Assembly (NCBI RefSeq): GCF_015356785.1
Contig: NZ_JAAEJV010000001.1
Coordinates: forward strand, 1-64,000
Direction of reading: 5' to 3'
Source: Candidatus Neptunochlamydia vexilliferae
Lineage (GTDB): Bacteria > Chlamydiota > Chlamydiia > Chlamydiales > Simkaniaceae
Length of the DNA stretch: 64,000 nucleotides
In this document: positions 43,978 to 53,236 of the stretch, piece by piece
Position numbering within the stretch: the stretch's first letter is position 1
Layout of the letters: every line of letters begins with the position of its first letter
The notes under the pieces: model-generated
Seen by the model: only the letters and a program-made list of their open reading frames with translations
Database searches by the model: none
What the model was told of the DNA's origin: nothing
Made by a program: the position numbers and the translations under genes

Positions 43978-44423
43978 TGGACCGCTTTCAGGAACTTCTT
44001 TGGGATCTAGGGGAAATCACCGGCATTCCTCTCCATGTGGATAAAAATCATGCGTGTAACATCCTCCTTGATGACACCCTTGAAGTGCAAATTCAGATGG
44101 ATGAACATGGGGAAAACCTATTGATGTGCTCATTTGTTTCAGAGATTCCTCCCGGACGCTTTCGGGAAGAGGTCTTAAAAGAAGCGATGAAGGTCAATAG
44201 CACCTATCACCCGTTTGGATTCCTGGCTTTTTATGAGCAGAAAAGCCTTTTGATCCTCCACCAGTTTCTTCCCGCTGAAAAACTTTCTGGAGAAAAGTTA
44301 GTGACCCATCTAGAAGGTTTTATTGAGGAGGCGGATGAATGGCGGACAGCTCTTGCAAGTGGCGCTTCTGCCCCTAGAAAATATCAAAGCGTCTCCGATA
44401 AACCCCCTCCCTTTGCACAATGA
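43977..44423 (+). CDS. CesT-family type III chaperone (Scc1-like)
   Basis: A 148-residue acidic protein with the size and alpha-beta plan of class I type III chaperones: MDRFQELLWDLGEITGIPL at the N-terminus and LLMCSFVSEIPPGRFREEVLKEAM, LILHQFLPAEKLSGEKLVTHLEGFIEEADEW. Lies between copN and malQ, where Chlamydia has the CopN chaperone scc1, so it most likely serves CopN. Starts one base before the copN end and overlaps malQ by 4 bp. Confidence 0.88.
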   Translation: MDRFQELLWDLGEITGIPLHVDKNHACNILLDDTLEVQIQMDEHGENLLMCSFVSEIPPGRFREEVLKEAMKVNSTYHPFGFLAFYEQKSLLILHQFLPAEKLSGEKLVTHLEGFIEEADEWRTALASGASAPRKYQSVSDKPPPFAQ

Positions 44424-45754
44424 GCCTCGAGCAGACAGCAGTTGGGCGCGGGTGGAAAAGGGTAGGTGTTCGCCACCACCACGGCATACAGGTTCCCCTC
44501 CTTTCGATCTGGACAGAGCAAAGCCAAGGATGTGGAGAGTTCCTCGACCTGATCCCTTTGATCGACTGGCTCTCTGATCTCGGAATGGATGTGTTGCAGC
44601 TTCTTCCCTTAAACGACTCGGGAGAGGATGCGAGCCCTTATAAAGCCCTCTCCGGAACAGCCCTTCATCCCATTTACCTGAGCCTCCATGCACTCACCGA
44701 TGAAAAGCTAACCTTTTCGGAAAGTAAACGGGTTCCCTACTGGGAAGTCTTAGAGAAAAAGCTCGCGTTTTTAAAAAAGTATGTGGCCGACATGGAAAAA
44801 GTGATCCTTGAGGACCCAAGCTACCAAGCCTTTGTAGAAAGGAGTCCCCACCTCCGCTATTATGCCCGCTATAAAGTCAAAACCGAGGGAGAGACAGAAA
44901 ACTTTCACTTGATTGTTCAATACCTCTGCCACACGCAGCTTCTCAAAGTAAAAAAACATGCGGAGAAAAAGGGGGTGTTTCTTAAGGGGGATATTCCGAT
45001 TCTTTTGAGTCCCAAGAGCGCCGATGTGTGGGCCCATCCCGAGTTTTTTGACCTCTCGCTCCAGGCGGGCAGCCCCCCTACGAAGTTCGATCCAAAAGGG
45101 CAAGTGTGGAAATTCCCCCTCTATAACTGGAAAGCGATGGAGGAAAACCATTTTGAATGGTGGCGGAGACGGATTCAAACAGCCGCACAATACTTTCACC
45201 TTTACCGGATCGATCATATCATCGGCTTCTTCCGGATTTGGGCCATCCCTCATGGAGAAATAGCCGATAAAGGTTTTTTCGTTCCGAAAAAAGAGGGGCT
45301 GATGGAAGTGCAAGGGAGAAAACTTTTGGAAACCCTCCTCTCTTTTTCCGATATGCTCCCCATAGGAGAAGATTTGGGCGACCCCCCTCATTTTATTCGA
45401 GAGACGATGTTAGAACTCGGAATTCCCGGAACCAAGATTCTCCGCTGGAGCCCTAACATTGAAGCGTATCCTCCAGCAAGTCTCTCGACCGTGTCAACTC
45501 ACGATCTCGAGCCTTCACTCTCCCAAGAGATGGTCCACAAAAGTCACCACACCCCAAGCCTTTTTCATATCAACCTGCTCCAGGAATACCTTCCTCCAGA
45601 ACTGACTTGGGGAAACCCTGAAGATGAGGTCATCAACATCCCTGGTACCGAAAACCATTTTAACTGGACTTACCGGTATAAATGTCCGTTGGAGGTGTTG
45701 ACGAATGACGCTTCTCTTAATGAGAGAATTAAGGCTCTTGTGCGTTTAAAATAA
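44420..45754 (+). CDS. malQ: 4-alpha-glucanotransferase MalQ, shortened
   Basis: Transfers maltosyl units between glucans in glycogen metabolism. The 444-residue protein has the family's GEFLDLIPLIDWLSDLGMDVLQLLPLND (about 30-60), DVWAHPEFFDL, the nucleophile region YRIDHIIGFFRIW, the acid Glu in IGEDLG, and STHDLEP. Usual length is about 500-530. After STHD the sequence goes directly to SQEMVHKSHHTPSLFHINLLQEYL, so about 40-60 residues that follow the STHD motif in the family appear deleted. Activity may be lost. The last codons overlap the convergent gene at 45729. Confidence 0.85.
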   Translation: MSLEQTAVGRGWKRVGVRHHHGIQVPLLSIWTEQSQGCGEFLDLIPLIDWLSDLGMDVLQLLPLNDSGEDASPYKALSGTALHPIYLSLHALTDEKLTFSESKRVPYWEVLEKKLAFLKKYVADMEKVILEDPSYQAFVERSPHLRYYARYKVKTEGETENFHLIVQYLCHTQLLKVKKHAEKKGVFLKGDIPILLSPKSADVWAHPEFFDLSLQAGSPPTKFDPKGQVWKFPLYNWKAMEENHFEWWRRRIQTAAQYFHLYRIDHIIGFFRIWAIPHGEIADKGFFVPKKEGLMEVQGRKLLETLLSFSDMLPIGEDLGDPPHFIRETMLELGIPGTKILRWSPNIEAYPPASLSTVSTHDLEPSLSQEMVHKSHHTPSLFHINLLQEYLPPELTWGNPEDEVINIPGTENHFNWTYRYKCPLEVLTNDASLNERIKALVRLK

Positions 45755-46802
45755 GCTCTCCAAACATCCCATTTTTAGCATCAAAAGAGACCCTGCCATT
45801 TAGAATCAACCCGTTGCTAAAAATTGTGACAACCCCTCCATTCCCCTCTTGCCCTAAAGCCTGAGCTGAAATGACTCCTAAAAAGTCTGTGCACCTGTTT
45901 CCCCGGATAGAAACAGTCCCCCCATCTTTCTCCCAGCCATCTGCAGAAATTCTACCCTTGACCCTCAAAATATCGGCCCCTATCCGAATGCTCCCTCCAC
46001 GGACCCCAGAAGTATCGATGCAGGCATTATCCTTAACGTGAACCTCTTTTCCATCAACCTCAATGTTTCCACTTTCCGATATAAGGGTTCCATTAGCGAT
46101 CACCTGATCGGCCACAAGATAAATCTTCCCAGCCTCTTCCTTAACCGCAAAAGTTTCTACTTTTCCCTCATGACGGATCGCGTACTCATAAGGATTCCCA
46201 CCATCAAGTTCTCCAAGCTCCGTCCGAATAAAGACCCGCTGGTTTGTGTAAGGACGGATCAGCACCTCCTCAGCAGCCACCTTCCCAACAAAGTGACCTG
46301 CCGTTTTCCCAGCCCCTTCAATTTCCTTCGCAATCAGATAAACCTCTCCCGAATGACACGAAATCGTCCCATCTTGGACGATTTTTCCGTTTCCAGGTGC
46401 CGAAAAGGTCCACTCACTTCCCTTGAGGAACTCTTCACTTGAAAGGTCCGCTGTTGAGGCGACAAATCCCGCTGCATGGATGGTTCCCCCCACATAAACT
46501 CCATTGGGGTTTACGAGAAGGACATGTCCATTAGCCTTAAGCGAGCCAAGGATCTGGCTAACCTTGCCCCCAGTGACCCGGTTGAGGATCGCCGCATCCC
46601 GCCCCGGCTGGATAAAGCGGAGGGTCTCCCCCTTGCCCACCGAAAAGTCTTTCCAGTGAACGATCGCCTTGTTGGAGCTTTGGTGGATCGCTCCCTCCTT
46701 AAAGGAAGCTTTACCCGATTTAAGCTCAAACCCTTGCGGTTTTCCATAAAGTGTATAAGAAAAAAGAACCCCTATGAGGAGCAAATACAGTTGTCTCATC
46801 AT
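45729..46802 (-). CDS. Secreted protein with a hemagglutinin-type TPS domain
   Basis: A 357-residue protein with a signal peptide (MMRQLYLLLIGVLFSYTLYG, cleavage near residue 20) and the N-terminal domain of two-partner-secretion exoproteins: FIQPGRDAAILNRVTGG, and the VNPNGVYVGGTIHAAGF loop (NPNG motif) near residues 97-113. The remainder is beta-helix-like with Gly-rich repeats (GNIEVDGKEVHVKDN, GGSIRIGADILRVKGRISADG). It ends after about 330 mature residues, too short for a typical adhesin, and no TpsB transporter is in the window. A surface beta-helix or relic exoprotein is possible. It overlaps the malQ 3' end by 26 bp. Confidence 0.82.
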   Translation of the reverse strand: MMRQLYLLLIGVLFSYTLYGKPQGFELKSGKASFKEGAIHQSSNKAIVHWKDFSVGKGETLRFIQPGRDAAILNRVTGGKVSQILGSLKANGHVLLVNPNGVYVGGTIHAAGFVASTADLSSEEFLKGSEWTFSAPGNGKIVQDGTISCHSGEVYLIAKEIEGAGKTAGHFVGKVAAEEVLIRPYTNQRVFIRTELGELDGGNPYEYAIRHEGKVETFAVKEEAGKIYLVADQVIANGTLISESGNIEVDGKEVHVKDNACIDTSGVRGGSIRIGADILRVKGRISADGWEKDGGTVSIRGNRCTDFLGVISAQALGQEGNGGVVTIFSNGLILNGRVSFDAKNGMFGELILNAQEP

Positions 46803-46857
46803 TTGGTATATAACATAAATCTTGATTTAATCAATTTTTCTCGATTAACCTTAGGAC

Positions 46858-48423
46858 ATGAAAAAGTTTATCTTTTTAGCTTCACTATTTTGGGGAATGG
46901 CCTTTGCCAACTCTCCCCAATTAACAACCCTTTACCGGAGTTTAGACCCCCAGTCGATTTCACAGCTCTTTGCGTTCTACCACCTCTACCCTCAGTCAGA
47001 GGAGGGAGAGCAGGCCCTTGCCGATGCGTGGGCGCTGATGCACAAACACCGGATTGAAAAGCGGCTCCTTGAGGGGAACCTTGTCCTCCCGGCAATGGAG
47101 ATCGATGCGGTCATCGGCCTGGTCAATAAAGAGCCCCTAGAAAGCGATATCCTTTTAGATGAAGAGCAGCTTGAGATGATCGAGCAGGTTTCCGACCACC
47201 TGGCCCACCGCAAGCTAAAAGGACACCAGGTGTGGAAGAAAAAGGCCCTATTTAAACTCCCTTCAAAGGAAATTGACCTGGCACGCGCCCTTTTTCTCTA
47301 TCAGTTTGAGGAAGACCCTCTCACAGTCCGGCAGTATGAAGCGTCGCTCGATCTGATCGCTCTCCAAATCTTGGCCCGCCTCCCGGTGGGAGCTAGTGAT
47401 GAGGAAAAGATCCGCGCCATTAGCCACTTTATCTTCCATGAAAAGCGGTTCCGCTTTCCCCCTCACTCCCTCTATGCAAAGGATATCGACACCTACACCT
47501 TCCTCGCTTCGGTCCTCGACAGCCGCCTTGGGGTCTGCTTGGGCGTTTCAACCCTTTACCTTGCGATCGCCCAGCGGCTCGATTTGCCTTTAGAGATCAT
47601 CACCCCTCCCGGCCACATCTACATCCGCCATAGCAGTGAGCTCAATATTGAAACGACAGCGCGAGGGATCCACCTTCCCGATCGAGCTTATCTGGGGATC
47701 AACACCCGAAAGCTCCAAGAGCGGAATATGAAAGAGGTTGTCGGCCTTGCCTTTATCAACCAAGCCTCGGTGTCTTGGCAAAAAGGGGACCATCAAACAG
47801 CGGTGAAGCTCTATGAAGAGGCCCTCCCTTTCTTGCCTAACGATCCCCTTCTCAAGATGCTATTGGGCTATAACTACCTCTTTGTAGGGAAGGTAAGACA
47901 AGGAAAAAAACTGCTGCGGGAAATCAAGAATTTGACTTTTGACCATGCCGTTTCAAAAGAGACGGGGCCCGAAGATTTTCTTCAAAGACGGGCTACAATT
48001 GAAGGACTTAAAACCCTCTTTGCTCATGTCGATGAAACACGCACTTCGATCCTCAACAAGCAAAAACAGCTTCTCAAGGTTTTGAAAAAGTCCCCTAAAT
48101 TTCGGGATGGCATCTTCCAGCTAGCGGTCACCTATCTGCAGCTAGGACGGGGGCACGAAGCCCTTGAAACGCTTTTGCGCTACCATGACCTCGACCCAAC
48201 AAACCCCACCGTTGAATACTACCTAGCAATTGTGCTGATGAACCGGTTCCACTACAAAGAGGCCTGGCACCACCTTGCCCTTGCCGAAAAGCTCACCCAA
48301 GAGCGGGGGCATGCTCCCCACTGCCTCAAGGGCTTGCGTCATGCACTCCGCACCCTCCATGCCGACCCCGCAGATATTTTCAAACAACACAACACAAGTA
48401 ATTTACAAAAACATGGACCATAA
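46858..48423 (+). CDS. Exported transglutaminase-like/TPR protein
   Basis: A 521-residue protein with signal peptide (MKKFIFLASLFWGMAFANS). The middle (about 200-270) has SRLGVCLGVSTLYLAIAQRL, with a Cys followed by HIYIRH and NIETT, the SirB1/transglutaminase-like core with Cys-His-(Asp/Asn). TPR units follow (about 295-345 and 405-500: WQKGDHQTAVKLYEEALPFLP, LGRGHEALETLLRYHDLDPTN). Substrate unknown. An envelope scaffold or protease-like role is plausible. It is divergent from the TPS gene. Confidence 0.85.
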   Translation: MKKFIFLASLFWGMAFANSPQLTTLYRSLDPQSISQLFAFYHLYPQSEEGEQALADAWALMHKHRIEKRLLEGNLVLPAMEIDAVIGLVNKEPLESDILLDEEQLEMIEQVSDHLAHRKLKGHQVWKKKALFKLPSKEIDLARALFLYQFEEDPLTVRQYEASLDLIALQILARLPVGASDEEKIRAISHFIFHEKRFRFPPHSLYAKDIDTYTFLASVLDSRLGVCLGVSTLYLAIAQRLDLPLEIITPPGHIYIRHSSELNIETTARGIHLPDRAYLGINTRKLQERNMKEVVGLAFINQASVSWQKGDHQTAVKLYEEALPFLPNDPLLKMLLGYNYLFVGKVRQGKKLLREIKNLTFDHAVSKETGPEDFLQRRATIEGLKTLFAHVDETRTSILNKQKQLLKVLKKSPKFRDGIFQLAVTYLQLGRGHEALETLLRYHDLDPTNPTVEYYLAIVLMNRFHYKEAWHHLALAEKLTQERGHAPHCLKGLRHALRTLHADPADIFKQHNTSNLQKHGP

Positions 48424-48431
48424 AATCCTGA

Positions 48432-50038
48432 GGGTGTGTAGTAAATCAGTTGGAAGGTAGGACAGAAGGGAAAAGTAGAAAAAAAATACCCCAGTAAGTA
48501 CGATTTTGGAAAAAATAACAACTGCCAAAAACCAACCACTGGAGTATCTATGGAACAAGTTATAGCACAAGCCAAAAAACAATTCGAGGATATTTTAAAG
48601 TATGTTCAAGAAGAGGCTCAGAATCAACAAATTAACGAAGTTGAAAAAGGGATTTTTCGAAGCCTTTTAGAGTTGGGTTTGACCTTTCTCAGGATATTTC
48701 TTCAGCAAAAAGGAGTTGGATACAAGGGTAGAGTTCATTTGGATAAGGAGGGAAATGAGCGTAGCTACCATTCGAAGAAAAATAAGAAGTATCTATCAAT
48801 ATTTGGAAAAATAAGTATTTTAAGAGCCTGCTATTGGACAAAAGAAAAGGGTGAAATTTACCCTTTAGATACAGAGCTTAATATGCCCAAAATAGAGCAT
48901 TCTTATGTATTACAAGAGTGGGGGGCAATTCTTGGATCTGAGGAGCCTTATAAAAAATCGGCTAAATTTTTAGAAACCATTCTAGGAATTCCCCTATGGG
49001 GAAGCACGATTGAAACTATTATCCAACGAGCTGGTATCGATGCCCCGAACTTTTACAAAGAGCGCCAAGAACCTTTCAAAAAAAGTGAAAAAGAAATTTT
49101 TGTAGCAACAGCTGATGGGAAGGGTATTGTGATGAAAAAGGGAGAGCTTGAAAAACCACCTCCTAAAAAAAAGCCAAGGAAAATGAAGAAGAAAGGGGAA
49201 AGGTCAAAAAAATCACAGGCCGAAAGTGAGCTGAAACCAGGAAAAAAGAAAATGTCCACTGTTATTGGAGCTTACACAATATCCCGACATAAAAGGACTG
49301 CAGAAAGCATTTTGAGCAAGAAAAAGAAGAACGACCCTCCTCGCCCAGTCAATAAAGTGGTTCAAGCAACTTTAGAGGGAAAGGAAGAGGCAATCCAGCG
49401 TCTAAAGGCAGAGGTTGAAAAAAGGGATCCCCAGAGAGAAAAACAAAGTGTGGCTCTTGTTGATGGAGAACATAAGTTGCGCAACCTGCTTAAAACCTAT
49501 TTACCTTGGTTCACAATCATCATTGATATCTTCCATGTGATGGAGTACCTATGGATGGGAGCCCATATTTTTTTTAAAAAAGGGAGCGCAAAAGCACAAA
49601 GTTGGGTGACTGATAAGCTGACTAAACTTTTAAATGGAAAGATAGAAGAGATTATTTCTGAGTTAAAAAGAGATTTAGAAGCGATATCACAAAGCAAAAA
49701 AAAACAGCTGCTTAAAATCATTACCTATTTAGAAAATGGTAAAGAACATATGCGTTATGATAAATATCTCGTGAAGGGATACCCCATTGGATCCGGGGTA
49801 GTGGAAGGAGCCTGCAAAAACTTAGTCAAGGATCGAATGGAACAGAGCGGAATGCAATGGACGATAAATGGAGCAGAGGCAGTGCTCAGTATGAGATCTA
49901 TTCAGATTAATGGGATGGCCAATGATTATTGGCGATACCATATATCTAAGGAAAGAGAGAGGCTGTATGGATCTTTTATGGAAAGTGAAATGTCAGAATT
50001 GGCTGCCTAATGTTTCCCAACTGATTTACTACACACCC
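48432..50038 (+). mobile_element. ISKra4-like insertion sequence
   Basis: Terminal inverted repeats GGGTGTGTAGTAAATCAG... (48432-48453) and its reverse complement (50017-50038) match over 22 bp. It holds one transposase gene. No convincing target duplication is seen (left flank ATCCTGA, right flank TTTGGCA). It lies directly before a second transposase-like gene, which lacks a normal start. Confidence 0.9.
48550..50010 (+). CDS. ISKra4-family transposase
   Basis: DDE-type transposase, 486 residues. Features: SVALVDGEHKLRNLLKTYLPWFTIIIDIFHVMEYLW (catalytic Asp region) and KGYPIGSGVVEGACKNLVKDRMEQSGMQW (catalytic Glu region, the family hallmark GSGxVEGACK). An insertion of basic Lys-rich residues (about 200-255) is unusual but common in this group. 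Starts at ATG 48550 with AACCACTGGAG upstream. Intact, so the IS may be active. Confidence 0.93.
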   Translation: MEQVIAQAKKQFEDILKYVQEEAQNQQINEVEKGIFRSLLELGLTFLRIFLQQKGVGYKGRVHLDKEGNERSYHSKKNKKYLSIFGKISILRACYWTKEKGEIYPLDTELNMPKIEHSYVLQEWGAILGSEEPYKKSAKFLETILGIPLWGSTIETIIQRAGIDAPNFYKERQEPFKKSEKEIFVATADGKGIVMKKGELEKPPPKKKPRKMKKKGERSKKSQAESELKPGKKKMSTVIGAYTISRHKRTAESILSKKKKNDPPRPVNKVVQATLEGKEEAIQRLKAEVEKRDPQREKQSVALVDGEHKLRNLLKTYLPWFTIIIDIFHVMEYLWMGAHIFFKKGSAKAQSWVTDKLTKLLNGKIEEIISELKRDLEAISQSKKKQLLKIITYLENGKEHMRYDKYLVKGYPIGSGVVEGACKNLVKDRMEQSGMQWTINGAEAVLSMRSIQINGMANDYWRYHISKERERLYGSFMESEMSELAA

Positions 50039-50039
50039 T

Positions 50040-51452
50040 TTGGCAGAAGAGTTAAATACAAGTCGTAAATTTGTTTATTCTCAAAAGGATAAAGCGAGTA
50101 AAGCTTTGGACTCAGCATTTTTGGAAGATGGTTCTGATGACAAAGAAGTTCTGTTTTATATTCCCGTCACAAAAGCTTGGCTGCATCAGTTGGTCATAGC
50201 TTTGGTTATGATTTGTCATAGCTCTTATCAGGGGGTGATTGAGATTTTTAGAGACCTACTAAACTTTGGTATTTCTAAAGGCAATATCCACAATATTCTC
50301 AGTGGAGTCTTAGCAAAAGCCAAACAGATCAACTCTCAACAAGACCTTTCTCAAATAAGGGTGGGAGCTCATGATGAGATTTTTCAGGGAAGAACCCCCG
50401 TTCTCGTTGGTTGTGATGTAGAATCCACCTACACCTATCTCCTTAAGCAAGTAGAAAATCGAGATACTGTGTCTTGGGGAGTTCATCTTTTAGAGCTTTC
50501 TGATCAGAGCATGAAGCTGGACCATACTATTGCTGATGCAGGCAAGGCACTGAGAAGTGGTCAACAGGAAGCATGGCCTGATGTGCCTTGTCGTGGGGAT
50601 GTATTTCATCCCATATACGATATAGGGAAAGTGGTAACGTTTTTAGGAAATCGAGCAATGGCGACCGCTGAAACTGTTGAAAAACTGGAAATAAAAATAA
50701 CAAAAGCAAAGAAAAGCTGCCAGGGAGCCAAGCACTCTAGGCGCCTTGGCCACGCCCGAAAGGAAGCTTCAGCTGCGCTAAAGTTGAAAAACGATATCTC
50801 AACTTTATCCAGCTGGCTAAAAAATGATATTTTGTCTGTTACTGGGACCAGCTTAGAATCACGTCAAGAGTTGTTAGACTTTGTTGTTGCTGAACTTCAA
50901 TCTCGAGAGCAACAATGCCCTCATCGAATCAAGCCTGTGCGCCGCTTGCTTGAAAAGCAGGGCAAAGATCTTCTTCGATTTGTTAATGACCTTGATGAGC
51001 GCTTACAAGAACTAGCCGTTATATACGGAGTAGATGACTACTTGGTTCGCCAAGTTTTTGAGCTTCAAGCTATTTCTACTCAAGATAATCTTTATTGGGA
51101 ACGGGCTGGAGACCTCCACCATAAAATAGGAAAAAGGTTTTATGAACTTGAAGAAGAGATTAAAAGCCTCATTAAAGAAACAGTTAGAGCGAGCTCTATA
51201 GTTGAAAACCTTAACAGTCGCTTAAGGAACTACTTTTTTCTTCGTAAAAACCTTAACAAGGACTACTTAGAGCTTCTCCAGTTCTTCCTAAACCACCGAC
51301 GGTTTATACGCAGCTCTCGTCCAGAAAGAGTTGGTAAAAGTCCAAAGGAACTTCTCACAGATAAAGATCATGACCATTGGTTAGAGCTTTTGGGCTACAC
51401 TCTATTTAAGAGAGAAGAAGCATATAAGCCCACGATTAAAAAGGCTGCTTAA
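50040..51452 (+). CDS. Transposase-like protein, 5' end replaced by IS
   Basis: A 470-codon frame that begins only 2 bp after the right end of the IS, with TTG as the first possible codon, so the true 5' end is missing. LAEELNTSRKFVYSQKDKA is a helix-turn-helix start. The middle has a possible catalytic Asp (PVLVGCDVESTYTYLLKQ), and the end a Lys/Glu-rich helical region with VENLNSRLRNYFFLRKNL and HRRFIRSSRPERVGKSP, the composition of DDE transposases of a family I cannot name. It is likely dead. An ATGGACCATAAAATCCTG sequence left of the IS could be the lost start, but the frame does not join cleanly. Confidence 0.75.
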   Translation: MAEELNTSRKFVYSQKDKASKALDSAFLEDGSDDKEVLFYIPVTKAWLHQLVIALVMICHSSYQGVIEIFRDLLNFGISKGNIHNILSGVLAKAKQINSQQDLSQIRVGAHDEIFQGRTPVLVGCDVESTYTYLLKQVENRDTVSWGVHLLELSDQSMKLDHTIADAGKALRSGQQEAWPDVPCRGDVFHPIYDIGKVVTFLGNRAMATAETVEKLEIKITKAKKSCQGAKHSRRLGHARKEASAALKLKNDISTLSSWLKNDILSVTGTSLESRQELLDFVVAELQSREQQCPHRIKPVRRLLEKQGKDLLRFVNDLDERLQELAVIYGVDDYLVRQVFELQAISTQDNLYWERAGDLHHKIGKRFYELEEEIKSLIKETVRASSIVENLNSRLRNYFFLRKNLNKDYLELLQFFLNHRRFIRSSRPERVGKSPKELLTDKDHDHWLELLGYTLFKREEAYKPTIKKAA

Positions 51453-51534
51453 CATACCTCCACCAATTAAGTCTTAAGCCCTTTCCCGCTGGTAAGAGGT
51501 AGGGTTCCGTGACCCCTTTTGTTACCCAAAAACC

Positions 51535-51555
51535 CCAATTTTTGAACCATGCCAA
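51535..51555. repeat. End motif of the structured repeat family, relic
   Basis: TTTTTGAACCATGCCAAAAA repeats the end motif of the 450-bp repeats (TATTTTGAACCATGCC). It lies in the leader of the next gene. The remaining 51453-51630 has a TTGACA box at 51562 and the Shine-Dalgarno AAGGAG near 51616. Confidence 0.45.
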
Positions 51556-51630
51556 AAACTCTTTGACAAAAATAGGATAGTTAGCACATGGTTAATATTA
51601 ATTTTTAACTGATTAAGGAGAGTAACCACA

Positions 51631-53235
51631 ATGTCGAGTACCAACCCTTTAAACAAAGATCCTGTTCTATTTTTTACCAATATGGCTAGTCCCGATACTA
51701 GCAATAGTTCTTCTAGTTCTTCTAGCTCCTCAAGTTCTTCTAGCTCTACAACTCATTTAACAGGTCCGCTGTCTAAGAATTCGGTTTATCAACAATTTGT
51801 AAACATGGTTTCTGAAGAGAATAAAAATTCTCAAAAAACATTAGAGGCAGAGCTAGAAAAAGGTAATGCTATAGCCTGTAACAAAAATGGCTTCACGCTT
51901 TTTGACTTAACCAAACCAATAGATCGTCCTGGGTTACTTAAACGTATAAAAGAAAAAATTAAACAAGAACCTAACAATGGTTTTGAGCTAAAAATAATAA
52001 AAGCCATCGGTCGAGCTTGGATGTACCATATCAGGCGCGACTCAGCGTATGAACCAATAATTGCTCAGCTTGAAGAAGTATTACAGGAACCAAACCAAAA
52101 TTTTAGCCCAGAGTTGAAGGGAAAAGTGCTTAATCACTTAGCCGAGGCTTACAGTGAACAAGCCAAATCTAATGAAGAATTGATGGATAAGTGTTTAGAA
52201 AATCACCTGAAAGCATTGGATATTCGAAAAAAATTGTACAGCCCAGACAATGAATCAGCATGGGAAGGGCTAGCAGAAACCTATAACCATATAGGTGAGG
52301 CCTATTCGAGCAAAAAAGAATTTTTAAGAGCAGTTGATCAATATGAAAAGGCTTACGACCTCTTTGCTAAACATGCTAAACATAGTGACTCCTTTGCTCG
52401 AAAAGATCTTCTGATTTTGCTAAGCAATATGGGGTATGCCTACCTTAAAACTATGGATAAAGAGAAGGCCTGCAAATATTTTAAAGCTGTAGCCGTTTTG
52501 GACCAAATTTTTGATCCAGACGGTAAGAAAAAACTGGTTTCTATTGGCGTTGCTTTAAGTAATTATGGCATGTTGCTTAATAGTTTGAAGAGGTATTCTA
52601 AAGCGGTCGAAGTGTTTAATCGTGCACTAGAGATGGGAGGGGGATCTATTGCAAGGGGAGGTTTAGCATATGCTTACTCCAATCAGGGGAATTTCAAAAA
52701 GGCTGAAGAAGAGTATAAAGAAGCTAAAAAAGGCTTTGAAAGTCTCTCAGCACAGAAAAAGGCTCAATTTTACATCAATTTTGGTTCTTTATATAAAAAA
52801 AAAGGACAATATGAGAAAGCTATTGAATGCTTTAATGAAAGCATCAAAACCTTTAGAGAAGAAAAGAAGGAAAATAAGCTCGCCTTTGCTTTTAAAGAAT
52901 TGGCTTTTTGCTATTTAAAGATTGGAAAAGATGATCAAGCAAAAGATACCCTCACTGTAGCAATAGATATTTTAAGAAATTCCGGGGCGTCTGAGCAAAA
53001 TATTATCCTTGTTGATGCTCTGAACTTGCTTAGGTCCTTAGAGATCAAAGGAAACAGGAAAAAAGAAGCAAAAGAATTGAATAATCAAATCAATTCTTTG
53101 TTGGTAAGAGATCGGCATCAGTTGCTTAAAAACAAAAGAGAATTAAAGCTCAAAGAGGCAGCCTTAAAGGAAGAACTAGAGAGACAAAATCAGGAATTAG
53201 AAGCTTTAAATAAGACACATTTAGGAGAGTATTAA
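51631..53235 (+). CDS. TPR protein with poly-serine N-terminus, effector candidate
   Basis: A 534-residue protein. Residues 1-25 are unstructured; a run of 14 Ser lies at about 26-39, in the DNA a mixture of AGT, TCT and AGC codons. After about residue 120 come tandem TPR-like units (LNHLAEAYSEQAKSN, LAETYNHIGEAYSSKKEFLRAVDQYEKAYDLF, LLSNMGYAYLKTM, YSNQGNFKKAEEEYKEAKKG, INFGSLYKKKGQYEKAIECF, ELAFCYLKIGKDDQAKDTL), ending in a Lys/Glu coiled coil. No signal peptide, so a type III secreted effector is likely. AAGGAG 8 bp before the ATG. It is followed 1 bp later by another poly-Ser protein gene. Confidence 0.82.
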   Translation: MSSTNPLNKDPVLFFTNMASPDTSNSSSSSSSSSSSSSSTTHLTGPLSKNSVYQQFVNMVSEENKNSQKTLEAELEKGNAIACNKNGFTLFDLTKPIDRPGLLKRIKEKIKQEPNNGFELKIIKAIGRAWMYHIRRDSAYEPIIAQLEEVLQEPNQNFSPELKGKVLNHLAEAYSEQAKSNEELMDKCLENHLKALDIRKKLYSPDNESAWEGLAETYNHIGEAYSSKKEFLRAVDQYEKAYDLFAKHAKHSDSFARKDLLILLSNMGYAYLKTMDKEKACKYFKAVAVLDQIFDPDGKKKLVSIGVALSNYGMLLNSLKRYSKAVEVFNRALEMGGGSIARGGLAYAYSNQGNFKKAEEEYKEAKKGFESLSAQKKAQFYINFGSLYKKKGQYEKAIECFNESIKTFREEKKENKLAFAFKELAFCYLKIGKDDQAKDTLTVAIDILRNSGASEQNIILVDALNLLRSLEIKGNRKKEAKELNNQINSLLVRDRHQLLKNKRELKLKEAALKEELERQNQELEALNKTHLGEY

Positions 53236-53236
53236 T

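Noticed and set aside
44310-44693. 127-residue minus-strand open frame
   Set aside because: Antisense to the chaperone/malQ junction; no motif or start signal.
48432-51452. Composite transposon
   Set aside because: The two transposase genes belong to different families and no repeat of the IS flanks the second gene.
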